DNA of 64,000 bases from Closterium sp. NIES-65 (lineage: Eukaryota; Streptophyta; Zygnematophyceae; Desmidiales; Closteriaceae): assembly GCA_948144175.1 (NCBI GenBank), contig CANXME010002591.1, positions 2,464,501 through 2,528,500 on the forward strand, in the 5' to 3' direction. The notes beneath the pieces are model-generated. The model was not told the DNA's origin. It saw nothing but the letters and a program-made list of their open reading frames with translations, and searched no databases. The translations under genes and the position numbers were made by a program. Shown piece after piece: positions 10,782 to 23,079 of the stretch (the stretch's first letter is position 1; each line of letters begins with the position of its first letter).

Positions 10782-10903
10782 TGTCAAATATAATAGTTAT
10801 AGGCTGTAGTGAGTTGCATTCTAGAGGGTACATATGTTAGTGTTTCCTATTTGTATCCAACACTTTGCTAGTTCATTCATTCCGTTGTGTTTAGATTCCG
10901 AGA
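10782..10903 (+). repeat. 5' LTR of F with PBS
   Basis: This 122-bp LTR begins TGTCAAATATAATAG and contains a weak form of the shared core (GGCTGTAGTGAGTTG). It is followed at 10904 by TGGTATCCGAGTAGG, a near match to the initiator-tRNA primer-binding site. CATAC precedes it at 10777-10781 and would be the left target duplication. Confidence 0.8.
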
Positions 10904-11171
10904 TGGTATCCGAGTAGGTTCCGTTCCTAGCTCCCCGCCCTACCCTAGCCTAGCCTAGCGCCTTCGCGCCTTAGCGCCCTCCGCTCCGCGTCCTCAGCGC
11001 CCTCCACGCCCTTTGCACCTTAGCACCCTCCACGCCCTCCGCGCCTCCGCGCCTTAGCGCCCTCCTAGCCCGACCGTGCCCTCCGAGCCTTCGCGCCCTC
11101 CTAGCGCCCCTCCCCACAGTCGACCGCCCCTCCCCACTGTCGTGCGCGCCCTCCTCACCGTTAAGTGCCCT

Positions 11172-11745
11172 CCGCGCCCTAGCCCGTCACCCAGGCTCGC
11201 GCCCTAGCCCGTCGCCCAGGCTCGCGCCCTAGCCCGTCGCCCAGGCCCGCGCCCTAGCCCGTCGTCCAGGCCCGCGCCCTAGCCCGCCGCCCAGGCCCAC
11301 GCCCTAGCCCGTCGCCCAGGCCCGTGCCCCGGCCCGTCGCCCAGGCCCGCGCCCTAGCCCGTCGCCCAGGCCTGCGCCCTAGCTCGTCGCCCAGGCTCGC
11401 GCCCTAGCCCGTCGCCCAGGCTCGCGCCCTAGCCCGTCGCCCAGGCCCGCGCCCTAGCCCGTCGCCTCAGCCCGCGCCCTAGCCCGTCGCCCAGGCCCGC
11501 GCCCTAGCCCGTCGCCCAGGCCCGCGCCCTAGCCCGTCGTCCCAGTCCGCGCCCTAGCCCGTCCCCCCGGCCCGCGCCCTAGCCCGCTGCACAGGCCCGC
11601 GCCCTAGCCCGTCGCCCCTGCCGGCGCCCTAGCCAGTCGCCCAGGCACGCGCCCTAGCCCGTCGCCCAGGCCCGCACCCTAGTCCGTCGCCCAGGCCCGC
11701 GCCCTAGCCCGTCGCCCTAGCTCGCGCCCTCCCCTAGGCCCGCGC
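11172..11745 (+). repeat. 25-bp tandem repeat in F leader
   Basis: About 22 copies of a 25-bp unit (CGCGCCCTAGCCCGTCGCCC plus AGGCC) run in tandem with scattered substitutions, inside the leader of F. Less regular CGCGCC-rich repeats precede it from about 10930. It contains no open gene that I would support. Confidence 0.88.
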
Positions 11746-11912
11746 CCTCGCCTTAGCCCTCGCCCCCACCTTCGTCAGTGCCCTACCAGCGCCCTCGCCG
11801 ACGGCCGCGCCCTAACCCACGCGCCACCTCCTCCTAACGTCCCAACCGCCCCTTCTCACCTAGCCACCGCCCTGTCTCCCGGGCTAACACCGTTCGTACT
11901 GCTACTGGCTTC

Positions 11913-12031
11913 TGTGAGAAAAAGAACGAGGAATGAACGAACTAGCAAGCAGGTGGGTACAAGTATGAAAACCTAAAAGAGTTGTACCCCATATTGTCTA
12001 CCCCACTGCAGCCTACAATATAGTTCTGACA
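11913..12031 (-). repeat. 3' LTR of D
   Basis: The 119-bp LTR has GCTTC on its left. To its right on the plus strand is CACCCCCATAGGCAAAG, the complement of the polypurine tract of D. Confidence 0.92.
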
Positions 12032-12250
12032 CACCCCCATAGGCAAAGTGGGGGACAAGCAAGAGAACAAGGCAAGGTCAAGCTTAGGGTGGATCGCAAC
12101 GTCACCACACATTCTGAGCACCACTTCAAAGCCACAAGGCCAGTTCACATGCAGGATTATAAAGCAAGGTGAACAAGCAAGACAGTGATCTCAACCTAGC
12201 AAGGGTAAGAATGCAGGTGCAGGTATATATAGATCACAGTACAAACAAAG
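12032..12250 (-). other. 3' untranslated region of D
   Basis: No gene is present. It corresponds to the 3' untranslated region of A-type copia elements: the complement of GATCCACCCTAAGCTTG and TATATATAC-like sequence, ending in the polypurine tract next to the LTR. It matches the same interval of A2 (38212-38423). Confidence 0.7.
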
Positions 12251-15121
12251 TCAAGAGGTAAGCAAGTGAGGCCCGGTAGGCACAAGACCTAGCATAGTAC
12301 ACAAACGCTGATGATCACAAGGCTGAAGTGCCTTGGTAAAGATATCAACAGTGTTGGCCCGAGAGGCCACGTAAGCAAGACGAAGCTGACCACGCTGCTG
12401 CAACTCTCGAGCAAGGAAGTAGCGCAGAGCAATGTGCTTCGTTCTGTGCTCCAGTCTGTGCTCCCGACACAAGGTCAGCATGGCCTTGTTGTTGACGTAC
12501 AGAACTGGAGGAGAACGAGGCGCCTCTCCCAAGTCGGTCAACAGGTAGGTGAGCCAGCGTAACTCCTGTGGAGCCATTGCCCCAACGTAGATCTCAGCCT
12601 CACAACTGGAGCCGAGAACAGAAGACGAGCGGGTAGACCACCACGAAACTGAGCCGGAACCAAGGCTGAAGGTGTAACCCTGTGACGACCGCTGCGTAGC
12701 CTGGTCGTCAACCCAAGAAGCGTCTGCGTGCCCAGTGGGGACCACTGGACTCTGCCCTCCAAGCACAAGCCCCATGCCCGACGTTCTTCACAGGTAGCGC
12801 AACACCCTCTTAGCTGCATCCATGTGCTCTGGTCGGTGTCTCCTAGGAGCAACATAGCGTGCCAAGATGCTAAGAGGGTATGCCAGGTCAGGTCGAGTGT
12901 AGGTCATCACGTACATGAGGCAGCCAACAAGCTCTGGGTATGGGCCACTCGGCTCTACAGACTCATCTGAAGGCAGAGCAAAGAGCGAGTGGCAAGTAGA
13001 CAGAGGAGTGGCCTGAGGCGAGGAGTACGTGAAGCGCTGAAGGACCAGCTGCACCATGTGTGACTGAGTCAAGGTAATGGTGCGCCGTGCTCTGTCCCGG
13101 GTGATCTGCAAGCCAAGATAGCTGCGCAGTTCACCCAGGTCTGTGCATGTGTGTCTCTTCTGTAGCTCCGACTTCACGTGGGCGAGTCCCTCAGTGTCAG
13201 CTGTGGCAAAGACCAAGTCGTCGACGTACACGAGGATGTAAAACAGTGGCAGCGAAGTGTCGGTGCGCAGAAACAGCGACGGCTCAGCAGTAGAAGGAAT
13301 AAACCCAAGAACCGCAAGCGTAGTCCTCAGTGTGTCGTGCCACTCACGTGGCGCCTGGCGGAGACCGTAGACTGGCCGCCCGAGGCTCCACTGGGTACCA
13401 GGAGGAAACGACCCAGTGAAGCCAGGTGGGCGGCGCAGCCAGATCTCCTCGTGCAGGCTGCTCTGCAAGAAAGCTGTGCTGAAGTCAAGAGAGTGAAGCT
13501 CGTAGTCACGCTGAGCAGCGACGTGCAGCAGAACCCGAAGAGTGGTCATCTTCGGGGTCGGGGAGAAGGTCTGGAAGAAGTCAACTCCCTCTCGCTGACT
13601 GAAGCCTCGAGCAACGTAACGCGCCTTGAAGACAGGCGGAGAACCCGGCGGCCGCTTCACCCTGAAAATCCACATACCACTGACGATGTTCGCCCCAGGA
13701 GGGGGAACCTCGTCCACGTAAGTGCGTGTGGACTTCCAGGATGCCATCTCTGCGTCCATGGCTGACTGCCACTTAGAGGAGTAGGGACCCTCTATCGCCT
13801 CTGCGTAAGAGTGCGGAGTCGGGATGTCTGGTGCATCCGGGTCTCCCTCAAGTGCAATCGGCATGGACACGAGATGAGGTACAGCGGCTGCAAAGCACTC
13901 AAAGTCCTCCTGCCTGTCCTTAAGGACGTCCGTGCCAAGAGCACACTCACCCCCGACGGACGGAGGACAGACAGACCCAGACTCAGCAACAAGACTAGTG
14001 GCGTAGTCGAGACGACAGTGAGCAGCAAAGTCGACAATCTCAGCAACAAAGGTAGACGCAGCAGTGGACTCAAAGGAAGGGTCAGTGACAACAGTGGCCA
14101 GGAGACGCGTGACAGTAGGACTAGCAGCATGAAGGGAGTCAGACTCCGGGTCAGAAGGGGCAGAAAGAGAGGATGCAGGAGGAGACGGCAGAGGGACACG
14201 CTGTGGAGCAGTGGAAGGGCGCAAAGCCATCCGGTGCGTGCCAGGGACAGGAGGAGGACGCTGACGTGAACCACGACGACTAGTGCTAGCAGCACGAACA
14301 GGCGACGCAGGACGAGACGAAGGCTCACGACGCTCAGCAGGACCTCCGCTCAGACCAATGTAAAGAGAAGGAGTAGGCAGTGGGGAGGCGGGCTGTAAAT
14401 GTGATTGCGACTGGACAGGCGGTGGACACCCTAAAGAAGGCAGAGGACCAAGAACCCGCTGAAGGAGCAGAACGTAGTACGGCCGTGGCCGCGCAGCGCC
14501 TCCAGAACCAGCAGTGACAGAACTAGCACCCCCAGTGGCAGCTCGAACTTCAGCAGTACCACCAGCTCCAGCTGCACCTCCAGCAGCACCAGAAGCACCA
14601 ACTCCAGCACCCACAGGAGCACCGACTCCAGCAGCACCTCCAGCTCCAGCACCTCCAGCAGCTCCAGCTCCAGCAGCACCACCCGAAGCTCCAGTAGCGC
14701 CAGCAGCTCTAGCTCCAGTACCTGCAGCAGCACCTGCCCCAGCAGCACTGCCAGCTCCAGCACCTCCAGCAGCTCCAGCTCTAGCAGCACCACCACGCCA
14801 AGCAGCTCCAGTACCTCCAGTACGAGCACCTCCGCGACCCGCGGCCCCAGAACCCCCAGCAGCTACAGCAGTAGTAGGACCTCCAGCAGCAGCAGGGCCT
14901 CCAGCGCCCGGATAACCACCAGCTCCAGCAGCACAGCTCCACCGACGAGCAAACCAGTCGCGCAGCTGCTGTGGAGAGAGTGGCTCCCGCCGAGACGAAG
15001 CACCCAAAGGACCTCCAGGCTCAGCACCGCCAGACTCCACTGGAGCAGGCCTAGCACCCTCAGGCTTCGCACCCCCAGACTCAAGAACCCCAGGCTCAGC
15101 ACCCCCGACCCAGCACCCCAA
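12251..15121 (-). pseudogene. RNase H and reverse transcriptase part of D
   Basis: The RNase H block (12251-12775) shows [20 protein letters not shown] and the tail [20 protein letters not shown]. The RT block (12788 to about 14000) shows [31 protein letters not shown] and [14 protein letters not shown]. It is preceded by a long Ala/Gly/Pro-rich linker (about 14400-15121). These blocks would copy the RNA and remove it. They belong to a broken element. Confidence 0.88.
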
Positions 15122-17340
15122 GGCTCAGCACCCCCAGACTCAGCGCAGCCAGGCTCAGCACCCCCAACTCAGCACCCCCAGGCTCAGCACCCCTAGACTC
15201 ACCACCCCCAGGCTCCGCACGCTCATGCTCAGCACCCCGAGGCTTCGCACGCATAGGCTCAGCACCCCCAGACCCAGCACCCCCAGACCCAGCACCCACA
15301 GGCTCAGTACCCCTAGCAACACCAGAGTCAACGGCTACCTCCACAGGCTCGACTCCGTCTACCAGGGACACATCTGGGGGGGCAAGACCCTGAGGGGGTA
15401 GGGGGTCTACCGGGGGAGGACCTGGCACGAGGAAGAGCGACGGGGTGGGGAGGGGGGCAGTGCGGTAGGGGAAGAGACGGTAGTAAGGAACCGACTCGTC
15501 AAACATGGCGACCTGAGAGGACAGAACACTGCGCGAGGTGGGGTGGTAAAACTGCCAACCAGGCGCGTTAGGGGGGAAGCCAAGGAAGACGCAGGGAACA
15601 ACACAAGAGGACAGCTTGTCCGCAGTCAAGTCGTGGATGAAAGCTCGAGATCCCCAGACACGGAACGCAGACGCATCGCCCACCTTCCCCGTCCACCGCA
15701 AAGTAGGTGTGGTCTCCGGCATGGAGACCCGGGGCTGGAGGTTGAGCTGATGCGCAGCGTATTGAACCGCGAACGGCCACAGAAAATGGGGAGCAGCCGC
15801 ATGGATCATGGAAGTACGAGCGACATCTATGACCATGCCATTGCGGCGTTCAGCAATCCCATTTTGCTGCAGAGAGGCCGGAAGCGTGAACGTCTGGCGG
15901 ATGCCCTCCGCATGACAGAAGGCTCGCAGAAGGTCGGAGGAAAACTCTCCGCCTCTGTCGGAGTGCAGACGCAGAACAGGAAGGTCCGAGCCGAAACTCT
16001 CGCTGAGCTGACGACGGGCAGCGCGGATCCAGTCGATCGGCACCTCAGTGACCTCACCCTTGCGGCGCAAGGGGAAGACTGTGGTGTAACGCGAGCAGTC
16101 GTCAACGACCAGCCGAAAGTAGCGCTCGTGACCCTGGCCACGGACGCAGGCTGGGCCCCATACGTCCATGTGAAGCGTCTGCAGGGGAGACTCCATCGGA
16201 GGGAACTCGGAGGAGTGAGGAGCGGCGCGCTGCCGCCCCTCGACGCAAGGAACGCAGGTAGGGGCAGGCCCCGGGGGAAGGGGAGGGAGAGACCGGGGAA
16301 GACCTATGACAAGGACACGGGAGGCCATGCCTCGGAGATGAGGCAGGGAGGGGTGACCAAGGCGGTGGTGCCAGAGGAGAGTCTGGTTAGACAGGAGGCG
16401 ACATGAGCAGGGGGCAGACTCAGGACCTGAACGGGACGCTGCAGCAAATACCTGACCCGACGCAGCTACCTGACCAGACTCAGCAACCGGAGGAGACACG
16501 GTAGTCTGAGTGTACAAACTCTACCCAGGCTGACGGGAGAACGTGGCCAGGTGCCGCCCGTCCGAGTACACGAACAGTGGGTCACCCGCTGACCTCCAGG
16601 AGTGAACTGGTCAACCCACGCATCCTGAAGGTCAGCCCCACTCACCAAGTTCATGGGGAACGAGGGGAGGTGGAGGCCAGACAGAGAGCCAGACCGCCGG
16701 ACACGGCAAAACCGTGGAGGAGTGTGCAAGGACCGGACCCCCAGAGGGGTCAGTAAGAGAGACTGCCACTGGCCGACTGAGCGGCGAGAGTGTGGTGCAG
16801 TCGCGAAAGAAGGAGCGGGAAGCACCCGAGTCAAGGGTGAAAGTGTGCAAGGCCGCAGCAGGCGCAGTACCAAAGAGAGCAGACGCACCAGCACCTGGAG
16901 CAGTGGACTCACTAGCGCCTAGAGCAGCAGCCTCACCGGCACCTGGAGCAGGAGACGCACCAGAACCTAGAGCACCAGCCTCACCAGCACCTAGAGCAGC
17001 AGACTCTATGCCTGGGTCAGGCGGCACACGCAGGTAAAGGCACCCTCAGCACTAGTAGGGAATGCATACATGGCAGTGAGGATAGCATCATAGTCAAGAG
17101 CAAAGATATCTACCCTCTGCCTAAGCAGCTCGAGCCAGGAGGGGAGCTCAGCATCGTCGCCAAACTCTGTATGACAGGCGTCGCTCAGACTGGCGAAGCA
17201 GCGGGACTCGTGTGACCAACCGTCCCGCAAGGCTGACCAGCCCGAGCACCAGTGCGAATGACGTACGGGCAGCGAGCAGTACTCCGTGACCCTCTACTCT
17301 GAGCGTACCACTCACGAAGCTGCTGGGGTGAAAGGACCGC
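15122..17340 (-). pseudogene. integrase, protease and gag-C-terminal part of D
   Basis: Minus-strand translation shows the pre-integrase motif [18 protein letters not shown], the integrase core ([32 protein letters not shown]) and the SRAFIHDLTADKLSS region within 15096-16517. The protease motif [12 protein letters not shown] lies at 16632-17027. The C-terminal gag knuckle region is at about 17006-17340. The order and spacing match A2. It is broken. Confidence 0.85.
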
Positions 17341-17519
17341 GCGCGGACGCTGCTAGAGCTGCACCTGGTCACTACAAGAAGCTCCCGAACGACCCGCCTC
17401 AGGGCGACTCCCACCACAGCCACCCCTACAACCCCAACTAGCGTACCACTCACAAAGCTGCTGGGGCGTGAGGGACTCACGAGGACGTCGCTGGAGCTAC
17501 ATCTGGCCACCGCAGGGAG

Positions 17520-17860
<341 letters not shown>

Positions 17861-18335
17861 GTAGCAGCAGGAGTAGCAGCAAAAACAGTAGTAGCAGCAC
17901 GGGCAGGGCAGTGTGGCTCAGTAGAGCAGGGCTGCACAGCCCGGCAGCACGACACGGCTCGGCTGGGCAGCTCGGCGCCGCAAGGCGGCTCGGCTCAGCT
18001 GGGCGGCGCGGCCCGGCTGGCAGGTAGGCGCGGCAGGCAGGCAGGCACGCCAGCGCGGCAGCGCGCTAGTAAGGCAGGCGCGCGGAAGCGCGGGTAGGGC
18101 AAGTGCTCACCAGGGGCGGGAAGGGCAGTCGCTCGCCGGGCGAGCAGGGTAGGCGTACGACGGCGGCGTCGGCAGGGCCGGGACAGCTGGAAAGCGGGGC
18201 TGCGACAGCGGCAGGGGGCTCCGCGGTAGCTGCTGTAGGGCGGGGCCGCGACTGCTGCAAGCGGCTCCGCGGCAGCTGCAGCAGGGCGGAGCCGCGACGG
18301 CGGCAGGGGGCTCCGCGGCAGCCGCTGCAGGGCGG

Positions 18336-18583
18336 TGTTACGAAACGAACTTAGTCTAGAAACCGGAGTTTACTAAGGGCCTAGGCTTAGTAGCCTAGGC
18401 CAAGCGGGTGTCGAGGTGGTTGTACCAAGGAGAATCGAGAATGGAATGTTTCACTATAGGTTTGCAAGAACATATAGCAAAAGAACATAGAGAAGGTGCA
18501 CCACCAATGTAAGAAGGCATAACTACACTAAAGCTAATGCTACATGCAGTTATAAATATACATATAGAATATGTATCGCGACA
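18336..18583 (-). repeat. 3' LTR of G
   Basis: The 248-bp LTR begins TGTTACGAAACG on the plus strand and ends TCGCGACA. It is preceded by target duplication GGCGG. Confidence 0.92.
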
Positions 18584-19114
18584 CACCCCCTTAACTGCCT
18601 GCAGCACATAACTTGAGCAAGACACACCACCGGATCCTGGGCAAGAGGTAGGAGAAGCAGAGGAAATAGCAACACAGATCAACCATGAAAAATGCAACAA
18701 CGGCAGGAGCAGGACCCGAGAGGTGGGCATGAGAGCAAGCACCGTGGCTGCAACGAGCAGCTGGACAGCGCGGCTCAGCACCTCCGGGGGCGTGCCTACT
18801 ACAGGCAGCAGGTGCAGTGATGGCAGATAGGGCCACAGTGACCTCAGCCACGGCAAATGCAGCAGTGAGAGGTGCAGGACCCGGCAGGTGGGCGTGAGAG
18901 CAGGCGCTGTGGCTACAACGAGCAGCTGGAGAGCACCGCTCAGCACCTCCGGGGGCGTGCCTGCTACAGGCAACGGCTGCAAATGCCCGACTTACTTCTT
19001 CCACCCCCTTACCCGCCCACTCAACCCCTCTGGTGCTGGCGGCTGGCGCTTGTGCTGGTTCCTGGTGCTGGCGGCTGGCGCTGGTGCTGGTTCCTGGTGC
19101 TGGTGCTGGTTCCT

Positions 19115-19570
19115 GGTGCTGGCGGGGTTCTCTCCAGGCGAGGTTCTCTGCTGGCGGGGTTCTCTGCTGGCGAGGTTCTCTGCTGGCGGGGTTCTCTGCT
19201 GGCGGGGTTCTCTGCTGGCGGGGTTCTCTGCTGGTAGGGTTCTCTGCTGGCGGGGTTCTCTGCTGGCGGGGTTCTCTGCTGGCGGGGTTCTTTGCTGGCG
19301 GGGTTCTCTGCTGGCGGGGTTCTCTGCTGGCAGGGTCTGGTGCTGGCGGCTGGCTCTGGAGCTGGTGCTGGTGCTGGCGGCTGGCCCTGGAGCTGGAGCT
19401 GGTGCTGGTGCCTGGTGTCTGGTGCCGGGGCCTGGTGCTGGCGTGACGGCGCTAGTTCCGGTGCTGGCTCCTGGTGTTGGCGAGGTTCTCTGCTGGCGAG
19501 GTTCTCTGCTGGCGGGGTTCTCTGCTGGCGGGGTCTCTGCTGGCGGTGTAGCTGCTGGCGGGGTCTCTGC
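19115..19570. repeat. 16-bp tandem repeat in G
   Basis: About 15 copies of a 16-bp unit (TTCTCTGCTGGCGGGG) occupy 19115-19345, with a second run of about five copies at 19476-19550. CTGGTGCTGG-type repeats lie between and around them. Several frames stay open through the array on both strands, but the sequence gives no ordinary protein. Confidence 0.85.
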
Positions 19571-20197
19571 TGGCGGTGGCGCTGGCGTTGTAGCTGCTGG
19601 CGGTCCCGCCATGCCCTTCCTCCGCTTCCCTCTCCCCCACAGCGTTCAGCCGCCACTCCCTGCCCTTCTTCCCACACCCCCTCCACAGCGACCGCTGCTG
19701 CACACGCGAACAACCACGACGAAGGGGGGTAACAGGCAGGGGGCGGGGGTAAGGGGGTGGGGGTAATGCGACGGGCAGAACGACGGCGGGATAAGGAGCG
19801 GTTGGGGCGACGGGAAGCAGGGCGACGGGCGACGGTGTGCGGACGGGTGGCGGGAATCTGGCGACGGGCGACACGGATCTGGTGACGGACGGCAGCGCGA
19901 CGGGACGGGCGACGGGCTGCAGCAGCGGAAATTTCGTGGGTGGCGGGCTGCAGTAGCGGGTAGTGCACGGGGTCGACGGGGGCGAGAGCGACGGCGTGAA
20001 ACAGCGGGTCGATGAGCGCCGTCACTCCCGCCGTGACCGTTGCGTCTATCATGACTGCCGTGACGGATTTTGCTACAGGCGAGCGACGGGGAGGGACGGA
20101 CGAAGCCGCAATTTGCTGCTTGATGAGACGCGCCATCACGATAACTAACGGTGGGCCCTTAAAAAAAAAAGGCCGGGAACGACCTAGCTCAATACAA

Positions 20198-20445
20198 TGT
20201 TACGAAACGAACTTAGTCTAGGAACCGGAGTTAACTAAGGGCCTAGGCTTAGTAGCCTAGGCCAAGCGGGCGTCGAGGTGGTTGTAACAAGGAGAATCGA
20301 GAATGGAATGTTTCACTATAGGTTTGCAAGAACATATAGTAAAAGAACATAGAGAAGGTGCACCACCAATGTAAGAAGGCATAACTACACTAAAGCTAAT
20401 GCTACATGCAGTTATAAACATACATATAGAACATGTATCGCGGCA
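20198..20445 (-). repeat. 5' LTR of G
   Basis: The 248-bp partner of 18336-18583 is followed by target duplication GGCGG at 20446-20450. Confidence 0.92.
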
Positions 20446-20450
20446 GGCGG

Positions 20451-21300
20451 GGCCGCGACTGCTGCCGGCGGCTCCGCGGCAGCTGCTGTAGGGTGGGGCC
20501 GCGACGGCGATAGGGGGCTCCGAGGCAGCTGCTGCTGGGGGCTCTACGGCAGCTGCTGTAGGGGGCGCCGCAACGAGCAGGGGCGACGCCCCGGGGGCGC
20601 CGCGACGAGCAAGGACGGCGCCCAGGGGGCGCCGCGACGAGCAGGGGCGACGTCTCGGGGGCGCCGTGACGAGCAGGGAAGGCGCCCCAGGGGCACCGCG
20701 ACGAGCAGGGAAGGCACCCCGGGGGCGCCGCGACGAGCAGGAAAGGCGCCCAGGGGGCGCCGCGACGAGCAGGAAAGGCGCCCAGGGGGCGCCGCGACGA
20801 GCAGGGGCGACGCCCCGGGGGCGCCGCGACGAGCAGGATGAGCGCCCGGGGGGCGCCGCGACGAGCAGGGGCGACGCCCCGGGGGCGTCCCGATGAGCAG
20901 GGACGGCGCCCAGGGGGCGCTGCGATGAGTAGGGGCGACGCCCCGGGGGCGCCGCGACGAGCAGGGACGGCGCCCAGGGGGCGCCGCGACGAGCAGGGGG
21001 GGGGGACGCCGCGCGGGTCCCGCAGGGGCTTCGCGACGAGCAGGGTTTAGGGCGGCGCGCGGGCTGCAGAGGCAGCTCCCATGGGCTGCAGAGGCAGGCA
21101 CGGCTGCAAGGGCAGCGCCTACTGGCTGCAGGGGCAGGCACGGCTGATCGGGAGGGCGGCGCGCGGGCTGCAGAGGCAGGCACGGCTGCAGGGGCAGGCA
21201 CGACTACAGGGGCAGGCACGGCTGCAGGGGCAGCACGGTCGCAGGGGCAGCACGCAGGCTGCAAGGGCACCGCGGCTGTAGGGGCAGCTTAAAAAAAAAA
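20451..21300 (-). repeat. leader repeats of D
   Basis: The leader of D between its gag side and primer-binding site consists of tandem units of about 31-33 bp around GGCGCCGCGACGAGCAGGG, then CTGCAGGGGCAGGCACGGC units. It ends in an oligo-A run at 21291-21301 (oligo-T in the element). The same repeats, in plus orientation, form the leader of A4. The D leader right of the gag side (17860-18335) is also GC-rich and carries no gene. Confidence 0.8.
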
Positions 21301-21360
21301 ATCAGTTAGGGCAGGGCGGAACGTTCGGTGGGCCCTAGGAACGATTATGCTCTAATACCA

Positions 21361-21479
21361 TGTGAGAATAAGAACGAGGAATGAATGAACTAGCAAGCAG
21401 GTGGGTACAAGTATGAAAACCTAAAAGAGTTGTACCCGATATTGTCTACCCCACTGCAGCCTACAATATAGTTCTGACA
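21361..21479 (-). repeat. 5' LTR of D
   Basis: The 119-bp LTR is bordered at 21349-21360 by the complement of TGGTATTAGAGC (primer-binding site) and at 21480-21484 by target duplication GCTTC. Confidence 0.92.
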
Positions 21480-21642
21480 GCTTCTCACTCCGCGGCTGGC
21501 AGTCGCTTCTCGCTCCGGTCGCTAGATTTCGACCCGGGTCGCACTTAGCTCCTAGCCTCTAGCCCCTAGCCCGGTTTCCTCCTCCACTGGCGCTCCTACG
21601 ACTCCTAGGTTCACCTCCGCCGTTCCTACCCTAGCGTACAAT

Positions 21643-22620
21643 ATGGACTCCTCCCGCCGCCTTCGTTTCGATGCGGAGGGGCGACCGATCGAGTTCAATA
21701 CCTGGCAGCGCCAGGCCACGCGCTACCTCACCAGTCAGCGTCAGGACGGCGCCACCCTGTGGGCCCATGTGTCTGGTGCCCTCAAGGCGCCCCTGTCTCC
21801 CGACCCCCTCCCGACCGGCCTAGAGCCGACTCCTGCAGCGCAGGCGAACTACGACCGTCGTGTCTTGGCGAGGGACGTGTGGGACTCTCGCGACGCTGCC
21901 GCCGCTCTTGCGCTGACGGAGCTCCTCCCCCCGACTGAGGCCGCCCACTTTGACCGGGTGGAGACAGCTCAGGGGGTTTGGGCTGCTGTTGTTGCACGCT
22001 AATCCACCCCTTCCTCTGCCTCCCTCAGTCACCTCCTCATGCCGTTCGTGTTTCCCGACCTCGGCTTGTTTGTGACTGTGTCCGACCTAGTGACTCACCT
22101 CCGCTCACTTGATGCCGGTTTCCGAGCGGCCTGTACCAATGCCCAGCTTCTTGCTGCTCCTCCCCTTATGTGGCTCACTATGCACTGGTTAGTCACCCGC
22201 CTCCCTGACCGCCTTGCCACTGCTCGCGACGCGCTTCTCCAGAAGCACCCCACTGAGCTCACTATCGATCTCCTTGAGACCGCTCTCAGGACGATCAAGA
22301 GTAGCCTCCTCACCGTTGCCTCCGCCACTGACGCGGTGGCCCCCCGTCTCTTTGCGGGGTGTACCGCCCCTCAGCTTCCCACTTTCACCGCTACGCGTGC
22401 TTCTACTGTTGTGTCGGTTTCTGGGGACAATGCTGCCATTTCTGCCGCAGACTGGCAGAAACGGGGCAAGAGTGGCAAGAAGGGCGGGAAGTGGGGAGGT
22501 GGAGGCGGTGGAGGCGGCGGTGGAGGCGGCGGTTGAGGCGGCGGTGGAGGTGGGAGCGGCGGTGGTAGCGGCGGCGGCGGTGGAGTGCACTAGGCGGAGG
22601 GGGCCTTGGAGGAGTTGCAG
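21643..22620 (+). pseudogene. gag part of F
   Basis: It starts at ATG 21643 (MDSSRRLRFDAEG) and continues through WAAVVAR, MPFVFPDLGLFVTVSDLVTHL and TIDLLETALRTIKSSLL, the copia gag region, ending in a poly-Gly stretch (GGAGGCGGTGGAGG repeats, about 22490-22590). It belongs to the broken element F. Confidence 0.82.
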
Positions 22621-23079
22621 GATAGACAGGCCCGCCCACTGGCGGTGGCCTGACCGGTGGGGGTGTTGGACCCCAGCAGCAGCAGTCGCAGCAGCACCAC
22701 CCACAGCAGGGACAGCAGCAGCAGCAGGGACCGCAGCAGCAGCAGGCACCGCAGCAGTTCCAGCAGTGGGGGCCCCCACTGCAGTGGGGTCCGCAGCAGC
22801 ACTGGGGTCCCCCGCCGCAGTGGTGTCCAGGAGGACCAAGGAGCACCGCCCGCAGCGGCAGCACTTCCAGTTGGGCCCCTTGCCCCCCTCACCGTGACAC
22901 TGGCCCTTGCACCCACTAGTGCCTCACCGGACCTGGCAGCCCCTGTCTCTGCGGTCGTGACGACCACTTTGCCGCGCAGTGCTTCCGCCGCCTCGACGAC
23001 CTCTATCGTGCTCGCTGGGGCCCTACGGCGACCAGGCCTCGCTGGGCTCACCTGTTAGCCCGTAAGATTGATGCGTTTG

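Larger units (their letters stand above)
18336..20445 (-). mobile_element. non-autonomous LTR element G nested in D
   Basis: A 2,110-bp element with two 248-bp LTRs (18336-18583 and 20198-20445) differing at about eight positions (3 percent) and a 5-bp target duplication GGCGG at 18331-18335 and 20446-20450. No gag, protease or RT is present. In minus orientation the 5' LTR is followed by TTGTATTGAGCTAGG, a diverged primer-binding site, then an oligo-T run and GGGCCCAC. Its LTR lacks the core block shared by the other copia-type LTRs, so it is a separate family. It looks whole for a non-autonomous element and inserted after D. Confidence 0.94.

Noticed and set aside
11172-11745. CRISPR-like array
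   Set aside because: The units are contiguous 25-bp tandem repeats without unique spacers, inside a retrotransposon leader of a eukaryotic genome.
18888-20139. 292- to 372-codon frames in element G
   Set aside because: They read through 16-bp minisatellites on both strands and show no ordinary protein segment.
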